From the NCBI RefSeq assembly GCF_963678635.1, contig NC_087063.1, forward strand, positions 12,963,006-13,027,005: 64,000 nucleotides of DNA, written 5' to 3'. Under the pieces are notes generated by a model, which saw only the letters and a list, made by a program, of their open reading frames with translations, had not been told where the DNA came from and did not search any database. The position numbers and the translations under genes are program-made. Each line of letters opens with the position of its first letter. Within the stretch, counting starts at the first letter, position 1. Shown here piece by piece: positions 57,797 through 64,000 of this stretch. The DNA is from Symsagittifera roscoffensis. Its lineage: Eukaryota > Xenacoelomorpha > Acoela > Convolutidae.

Positions 57797-58445
57797 TCGA
57801 GGATAGCCGGTTGCTGTGCAAATAGCACAGAATGTTCCGTCCACATTCATAAAAAACTAAAAAAAGTTTTTTTTTTCAAATTGGTGTCATTTTACGTTGT
57901 GTGATTAGAAAACTATAAAAAGCTTCAGAAATTCAATGGATTAAGCATAATCGACAGAATTTGTATTGAAAAAATAAATGACAAACAAACAAAATTTTAA
58001 AAATTTTTGCACACAATTTTTAATAGAAAACTTAATAGCTGGTTATTGATCAAAATGAACACATTTTATCGCAACAATTTTTGCGTCGCATATTATTTGC
58101 CACTTTTGTTGCAAAAAAAAAGAGAATTCATACTATAACACAAGCTTTGCTTATGTAATAACGAACTATACTCGATCGCTTTTCTCGCTCGTCATTGAAC
58201 CAAAACTCAAAAAAAAACTTAAACCAGTTTTTCTCGACTATGGGAGTTTTTTTGAAAAATGTTTCATGAGCAAATCAAGATTGAAAAAGTTTTATTTCCA
58301 TATAAGACCCAACTCATTTCGATGATTATTGGTGATACCTGATTTTGCGTGGAAAATAAAAAAAGAAAAAATTAAAATACCCGAATGCAAAGTTCTTCCA
58401 CATTTTCAATGGTCAGAAAAATCTACAAAACTCAATTTTCAAACT
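57797..58445 (-). mobile_element. Dispersed element with 3' hairpin, copy 2
   Basis: Inverted relative to 24390-24975. GATAGCCGGTTGCTGTGC, AAATAGCACAGAATGTTCCG at the left is its hairpin end. ATTTTGCGTGGAAAATAA and CCCGAATGCAAAGTTCTTCC at the right match the other copy's body. Confidence 0.6.
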
Positions 58446-59302
58446 ACGTATAGATCATTTTCAGGAACACTATTATAGTTTATAGGTAGAGAATATAGTA
58501 CAGTCCGCATTCAAATCACATTGTATGTCCATTCTGCTGAAAGGATCCCCTTTGGATGGTGGTTTTTGTTCCGACCACGTCACTTGAGACAAAAAAGAAC
58601 TATGGATTAGCTGGTGTTTTTATTCCAGTTTCAAGTACCACAGGAAGAGCTCACAGGGGTCACGTGTGATGTCATATTAAAACCATATTGGTTGTGATTT
58701 AGATTCCAAAAACATAAATTGTCTTAGCATTGAGAAAAATTCCGTTTTTTAGTCCAAATTTGAATTTGAAATCATTTATCCAGAAACATTACATTGTTAA
58801 AAATAGTCACGATGAGAGTCAATTGCGTATATCGCTCACGTATATTGTCCTAATGAAGGACAGGGAATTTTAAACTTCAAAGGTCCTTTTGAGAAAGTTT
58901 TGATTCACATAATTTGTTTAACCTTCAAGCATTCTCTGAATACAAAAATGATAGTTTTGCAATAGCTTTGTTAGGATTAATTATTTTCCTTCAAAATTTG
59001 ATTTTAATAAATTTTCACCATTTTTTGTTGACTGTTCACTTCAATTTACTATCGATAAAATTCAATGTCTATTTTTTGGCCAGTAATTTTTAAAACAAGA
59101 TTTGCATTTTGCGTTTAAAACAAGATAATGATCAAGATTCTCGTACTAGGGCAGAACAATGAAGTTCGGACTAAGTGCTATTCAGCTCAAAACAAACGAA
59201 TTTTTTTTTGATTTTTCACAGAATACCCGCCCAATAATCAGTAACTTGTATTTTGAAAAATAAGTTGAGTCAGGAATTGTACTAATTGAATCACTCGTTT
59301 AG
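58446..59302. other. Intergenic, nothing recognised
   Basis: No gene seen. A lone TTCCGACCACG near 58569 resembles the start of the Helentron-like repeats but no body follows. Confidence 0.45.
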
Positions 59303-59540
59303 AAGTACGTTCCCGATAAGTCCTAATCAACAAATCCATTTAGCCCGTTTAGAAGAACAAGTCCATAAATTTGATGACCACATTAAGAACCTAGCCACCA
59401 CCGGGGATAATTCAGATGTATATGCACAAGATATACAGGACAACATGCGACAAAGTTCAGATCTATATGGCGAAAAACCAACCACAAGATATTTCACTGT
59501 TTATTTTCAACACAATCTATTTAAATTATCAACTTGCTGA
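59303..59540 (+). CDS. Possible coding exon (helical, unidentified)
   Basis: After an acceptor-like TCACTCGTTTAG the frame reads STFPISPNQQIHLARLEEQV and continues charged and helical (KFDDHIKNL, YAQDIQDNMRQSSDLYGE) to a TGA at 59538. Composition looks like a real cytoplasmic protein and codon use is plausible. No partner exon was found and I do not recognise the family. The true 3' boundary could be an internal donor or this stop. A decayed exon is equally possible. Confidence 0.3.
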
Positions 59541-59869
59541 ATTTATCGGATCACCTTTTTACGTTTCGAAGAAAAAAAAAATTCCATAAGGATTAGTTAA
59601 AATTTAAGGATTCAAATTTTTATTTAATTAAAGAGATTACGTTTTGATATAAGTGCAATACATGCACAAGTAAATAAGCAAGCAAACGCAGCTGAAATAT
59701 TTTGTTGCTGGAATTTTTGGAAGATTCACATCACCTTCTTAGATGCAAAAACAAAAGATTGTAAGAGTCGATTAATACAAACTCGAAGAAACACATAGAT
59801 AAAACCAGAGAAACAGAGTTTACATAGCCCGAATTGATAGAAACGCAACCCATTAAAAAACTGAATGAA

Positions 59870-60363
59870 CAAGACTGCTCGTACCAGGGCGAAGCCCTGA
59901 ATGTTCCGACTGCCTTTTAAGGTTTATGGAGCAGTCATAACCTGAAAAAATACATGGAATGAAATCAAACGAAATTCGAGAAATTTGAGTTTTTTTTTGC
60001 GAAAATCATCACCCCACACGCCATACAAAGTATAAAAAAATTTTCTGCAACCAATTATGGAAAACAAGCTCCCCTTAATCAATTTGGAATGATTTCTAAG
60101 ACGGAATAAATCATCGCGCACGCGTAAATGGCGCGAAATATATCGCCCACTAACTGTCGCAAATTGGGCAAAAATGGCAATCTTAAACCCCCCATACTTT
60201 TACGAAAAATTATCACAACAAAAACATATATATTTTTTCAAATTTAAGCTCATGACTACAATACCTTTTGAATGACTTTAAAAACTTTTGTCAAAAATGG
60301 CTTGTAAAAGAAAAAGTATTCCGAGCACAAGTATTCCGTAACTTTCGCTACCAAAGTAGGAAC
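59870..60363 (-). mobile_element. Helentron-like non-autonomous repeat, copy I
   Basis: Minus orientation: CAAGACTGCTCGTACCAGG, GCGAAGCCCTGAATGTTCC, GACTGCC at the left. GAGCACAAGTATTCCGTAAC and CTTTCGCTACCAAAGTAGG at the right. Both hairpins are largely intact. Confidence 0.75.
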
Positions 60364-60623
60364 AAAAATAGAACATCAAACCAAATGCTACGACCACTGC
60401 CAGGCTGCAAAATTCCCCACAGAAACTCCATCGCTGCAGACAAAAAAATTGGAAAATTTTGAATTTTTTAAGTTAAAGTTCGTGCACGTGTCAAATGTTT
60501 ACTTTTTACTCACTTTTTGGCTTCTTGCTCCCACAGAATTTTTTGCTGACCATGCTCTCCGGATATACTGACTATTTTATTTGCGATGGTGGCAACCGAC
60601 TCTCTACACGGTCTCTTCACACT

Positions 60624-60846
60624 TGTCATACCGCTACTGCAGTAGCAGTATTTATATACGTATGTACAGCTAACCTTTGGTGCTTAATCATTACTGTATG
60701 GTATGCTCAAGGTCATACGTGAGTGATGACACTGAGATTAAGCGAGAGATCAGAGTTCGTAACATTGATCTAACTCTCAGTACAACAACAAAACAAAAGA
60801 ATAAGAAAACCTAAATTCAATAGTAAAAATAAAGTATTGAATGACA
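60624..60846 (+). repeat. 5' LTR of intact Ty3/gypsy element
   Basis: 223 bp. Starts TGTCATACCG and ends TTGAATGACA, giving a perfect 6-bp terminal inverted repeat TGTCAT/ATGACA. An AATAAAG lies near its end (60827). Shares CTAACCTTTGG and AAGGTCAT with the LTR of the decayed copy. The 3' LTR would lie beyond the window. Confidence 0.7.
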
Positions 60847-60880
60847 ACTTGTTTTCAACTGATATCGCAACGCATATCAC

Positions 60881-60883
60881 ATG
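60881..60883 (+). other. Gag start codon context
   Basis: CACATGGCGCAGCCAGCAGG is shared almost exactly with the decayed copy at 39841, which supports this ATG as the family's start. Confidence 0.8.
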
Positions 60884-63800
60884 GCGCAGCCAGCAGGATT
60901 CGCAGCTCAAGACAACAGAACGGACATGGGAATCCCGGTATTTTGGGCGTCAGCGAATCTAGACCCTCCGTGGCAATTCAAAATCTGGTTCGAACAATTT
61001 CTCATGGCGGTTACGGTTAAAGAAAATGTGAACCCAGAGATTATTTTGGAAGAACCAAAAGAAATATTAGAGGAACCACCACCACGCCCTGAAACACCCA
61101 GAGACGGGGAGAATGAAGATGCGAGGAACGCTAGGATTCTTAGAGATAAGCTAGCAATGGATAGAGTAGTATTGGAGAACGAAGAGAGAAGGACAAGAGG
61201 ACCACGAGTCGGACACAATGTCTTCTACAACGAAGTACAAAAGAAATTGGTGTCAATATTATTTTTGTCTTTGGGTACAGAGGGAAAGAAAAGATTCCTG
61301 CAAAAGAACCCGCATGCTGAAATATCGAAAATGACGTTCAAGGAAATAACAGATTTGGCAGAAGTCTCGTTTCAAAAGGTAAAATGTGTAACGTACGAAA
61401 GATACAAGTTATTTACGAGAATGCAAGAATCGGGAGAATCTCTGGAATCATTTCACGCAGCGCTAACTGCACAAGCAGCCCGATCAGAACTGGGAACATT
61501 GGAAAATGAAATAGTCCGAGACCTGTTCATTTCAAAAATGAAAAACATGACCTTGCAGGACACGTTGACATTCGAGACTCTAGACCCGGAGGAGGTTCTG
61601 AAAAGGGCTATAAAATTCGAACATAGCAAGTTAACCACAAGGGCGTTTCAAAAGACTAATGCTGCGGCTACAGGGGGATCAAGTAACAATTACATCTCGG
61701 GTGTGAGAATAAAACAAGAACCTGTAATGGCAGTTAGAAATTTGGCGGGGACAAACAAAACTCCAAATAGAAGGGAATCGAATAAAAGACAAAACAATAA
61801 CAAGAATCAAAACACGAAAACAAAACCATGTAATAGATGTGGAAGGACGTTTGAACAGGGACACCTAAAAAATTGTCCAGCGATGGGGAAAACCTGTAAA
61901 CACTGTGGCAAACCCAATCATTTCGCTAAAATGTGCAGATCCCAACAAGTAAGTGAAGTTGCAGAAGACTCGGAAGGATCGGTAAAGGAATGCGATCAGA
62001 TTAGTGAAGGTGTTGGGCCATGTAGCGAATTTGAAGTTATGTCGATACAAACCTATCAACCGGAAAACGAGAGAGTTTCAAAATATGTGAAAGACCGAAT
62101 CAACGAAATGAGGGACAAACCAAACGGAAAAATGGTGCGAGTTCAGAAAATAGATTCGATCCGCGATCCAACATTGAATCGTGTAAAATCACTAAAGGCC
62201 ATGGTACGAATAGATAACCAGATAATTCAATTAACAGTGGACACTGGAAGTCCAGTTTCATTTCTCAACTGGGCGACAACAAAGGAAATTATGGATAAAT
62301 CAAACAAAGTAAGATTCATACCGTCCGATAAACTGAATTTACAAACCAAATTCGTGGACTACAACAAACAACCGATCAGTATACTGGGAGCCCTAAAAAC
62401 CAATCTGAGGTCAGCGGGCTGGGAAGTAAAGGGCGCCACCTTTCTGGTATCAGAACGAAAAACTAGATGTATCATGGGACTAGATCTGCAAGGACAAGTG
62501 GGAATAGTGACTACACAAAAACCAGCGCCCAAGGAACTCACCAGGTTTGACGTGCTCATGTGCGAGCAGTCAGAAGGTTGGAAAGAAAAATTTTTCACTC
62601 AATTTAAAAACCTATTTGAAAGACAAGGCATTTCGAAAAATCACATTGTCAGTTCAAAATTTAAATATCCATTATGTCCGATCCAAGAAAAGGGGAGAAG
62701 AATCCCAATTCACATACAAGATAAAGTCGAAAAAGAAATCGAGAAGTTGTTAACAGAAGGTCATATATCAAAACTTGATAATTGTACAAGTGATTGCTTT
62801 ATCGCTCCGATTGTGATAACAGTAAAGAAGGACGACTCAATAAAATTGGCAATGGATGCAAAACCAATCAATAGACAATTGTTCAAAAACAAATACCAAA
62901 TGCCAAATGTAGATGAACTCATTGATGGGGTAAGCCAGATTGTAACTGAAAACAAAAGGGGTACGCTATATTTTTCGGTGTTAGATTTGAAATATGCGTA
63001 CAGTCAATTAAAATTGGCTGCAGATACAGCTAGACAATGCAACTTCAACATTGTTGGTGGAAAAGCAACTGGAACCTACAGATTCTTGACAGGGTTCTAT
63101 GGTTTAGCAGATATGCCAGCTGAATTTCAAAAGGCTATGGACAGAACCATCAACCACGCTAAAAACACGTTCTGTTTTCTGGATGACATACTTATTGTGT
63201 CAAAGGGAAGTGAAATTGAACATGCAAATTTGGTAGAAGCAGTATTAAAAAAATTGGATGCGGAAAATTTGGCGTTGAAACTATCAAAATGCGAATTTTT
63301 CAAACAAGAAGTGAATTGGTTGGGTCATCATCTCTCAGAGGCAGGAGTTAAACCAAAAATCACTAAAACGGAAGCAGTAGTAAATTTAAACCCGCCGAAA
63401 TCGCTTAAACAGCTAAGGTCATTCCTGGGAAGCATAAATCACTTAGCTAAATTTATACCCAACGCAGCAAGTCTGACTGAAAAATTAAGACCACTTCTAA
63501 AAGAAGAGAATCAAAAGAAAAAGTTAAAAAACATGAAGCTCCCGGTGAAAAAATTTGAGTGGGGGGAGGAACACACCGTAGTGTTTAATGCTATAAAAGA
63601 AGCTGTGGCAGGTATAACAAAAGTACATTTTTACGATGCGACTCGAGAAACACGAGTTAAATGCAATGCTAGCCATGATGGGTTAGGGGCTACTTTAGAA
63701 CAACAAAATGATGAAGGCCTGTGGGTCCCAATTTCATTCGCATCCCGATACCTAAATGCCCAAGAAAAAAAATATTCAACAAATGAATTGGAGTTATTGG

Positions 63801-64000
63801 CAGTTGTTTGGGCAGTAGATAGATATAAACACTACCTCCTGGGGACAACATTTATCATTGCAACTGACCATAAAGCGCTTACAACAGCATTGGATGTCAA
63901 CAAATCAAACAAGACCTACCAATCACGTTTAACCCGGTGGGTTGACCGGTTACTGCCATATCAGTTCAAAATAGTTCACATTCCGGGGAGGGACTTGGGC
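60881..64000 (+). CDS. Ty3/gypsy Gag-Pol polyprotein, intact to window edge (partial)
   Basis: A single frame from ATG 60881 is open for 1040 codons and leaves the window. Gag and Pol are fused without a frameshift. Two zinc knuckles are at residues 316-350 (CNRCGRTFEQGHLKNC, CKHCGKPNHFAKMC). The protease site is VDTGSPVSFLNW at about 452. RT spans about 600-860, with FSVLDLKYAYSQLKL, FLTGFYGLADMPAEFQKAMD and FCFLDDILIVSK (FLDD loop at about 766). RNase H starts at about 925, with KKYSTNELELLAVVWAVD. The first RNase H catalytic residue is Asn (KCNASHDGLG) where the decayed sister copy has Asp. Integrase and 3' LTR lie outside. The open frame suggests a recent insertion. Confidence 0.92.
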   Translation, partial: MAQPAGFAAQDNRTDMGIPVFWASANLDPPWQFKIWFEQFLMAVTVKENVNPEIILEEPKEILEEPPPRPETPRDGENEDARNARILRDKLAMDRVVLENEERRTRGPRVGHNVFYNEVQKKLVSILFLSLGTEGKKRFLQKNPHAEISKMTFKEITDLAEVSFQKVKCVTYERYKLFTRMQESGESLESFHAALTAQAARSELGTLENEIVRDLFISKMKNMTLQDTLTFETLDPEEVLKRAIKFEHSKLTTRAFQKTNAAATGGSSNNYISGVRIKQEPVMAVRNLAGTNKTPNRRESNKRQNNNKNQNTKTKPCNRCGRTFEQGHLKNCPAMGKTCKHCGKPNHFAKMCRSQQVSEVAEDSEGSVKECDQISEGVGPCSEFEVMSIQTYQPENERVSKYVKDRINEMRDKPNGKMVRVQKIDSIRDPTLNRVKSLKAMVRIDNQIIQLTVDTGSPVSFLNWATTKEIMDKSNKVRFIPSDKLNLQTKFVDYNKQPISILGALKTNLRSAGWEVKGATFLVSERKTRCIMGLDLQGQVGIVTTQKPAPKELTRFDVLMCEQSEGWKEKFFTQFKNLFERQGISKNHIVSSKFKYPLCPIQEKGRRIPIHIQDKVEKEIEKLLTEGHISKLDNCTSDCFIAPIVITVKKDDSIKLAMDAKPINRQLFKNKYQMPNVDELIDGVSQIVTENKRGTLYFSVLDLKYAYSQLKLAADTARQCNFNIVGGKATGTYRFLTGFYGLADMPAEFQKAMDRTINHAKNTFCFLDDILIVSKGSEIEHANLVEAVLKKLDAENLALKLSKCEFFKQEVNWLGHHLSEAGVKPKITKTEAVVNLNPPKSLKQLRSFLGSINHLAKFIPNAASLTEKLRPLLKEENQKKKLKNMKLPVKKFEWGEEHTVVFNAIKEAVAGITKVHFYDATRETRVKCNASHDGLGATLEQQNDEGLWVPISFASRYLNAQEKKYSTNELELLAVVWAVDRYKHYLLGTTFIIATDHKALTTALDVNKSNKTYQSRLTRWVDRLLPYQFKIVHIPGRDLG

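Noticed and set aside
61453-62955. Minus-strand open frames opposite the intact gypsy element
   Set aside because: Antisense shadows of the continuous gag-pol frame.
1-64000. Bacterial or viral origin of the window
   Set aside because: Spliced genes, LINEs, SINE-like sequences and CCDC149 point to an animal nuclear genome; no operons or ribosome-binding sites.

Overview
The window is nuclear DNA from an animal. It is AT-rich, gene-poor and dominated by transposable elements. The evidence is a CCDC149-family coiled-coil gene (20029-21576), a three-exon secreted gene with a PAN/apple-like domain split by GT-AG introns (51442-57420, minus strand), and animal-type Bel/Pao, Ty3/gypsy, CR1-like LINE and hAT elements. 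There is no operon structure and I saw no convincing rRNA or functional tRNA gene. The species or phylum cannot be named from this sequence.

Left part (1-19,800). Positions 1-6,300 hold a degenerate tandem array of units of about 1.3-1.8 kb. Then come a broken plus-strand LINE with a 2A-like GDIETNPG motif (about 7,440-8,640), a minus-strand LINE ORF1-like remnant (about 8,640-9,990) and a 36-38 bp minisatellite (about 10,060-11,165). A plus-strand LINE (11,200-18,799) is split in its reverse transcriptase by a whole minus-strand CR1-like LINE (12,946-17,556). The inserted element carries an unusual first ORF with a possible SGNH/esterase-like region, a PHD finger and an RRM-like part. A MITE with a 7-bp target duplication (19,229-19,775) lies just upstream of the CCDC149 gene.

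Middle part (19,900-40,110). CCDC149 is followed by a small element with two 410-bp LTRs that differ at one base and a CAGG target duplication. It sits at the end of a hAT-type MITE. Further on are SINE-like sequences, a Bel/Pao element with both LTRs (28,686-35,955) that is broken by stops and frameshifts, and a truncated minus-strand Ty3/gypsy copy (about 36,440-40,107).

Right part (40,110-64,000). This is mostly non-coding and full of about 0.36-0.54 kb elements that recur at least nine times in both orientations. They have a 5' GTTCCGACT, a subterminal AGTCGGAAC, a GC hairpin and a CTTG end, an architecture like non-autonomous Helentrons. Several lie in the introns of the PAN gene. A putative signal-peptide exon is at 42,453-42,665. 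At the right edge an intact gag-pol frame of a Ty3/gypsy element starts at 60,881 and runs off the window. It is the same family as the broken copy at 36-40 kb.

The two host genes show no visible functional link. Most of the annotation is a record of nested transposition.
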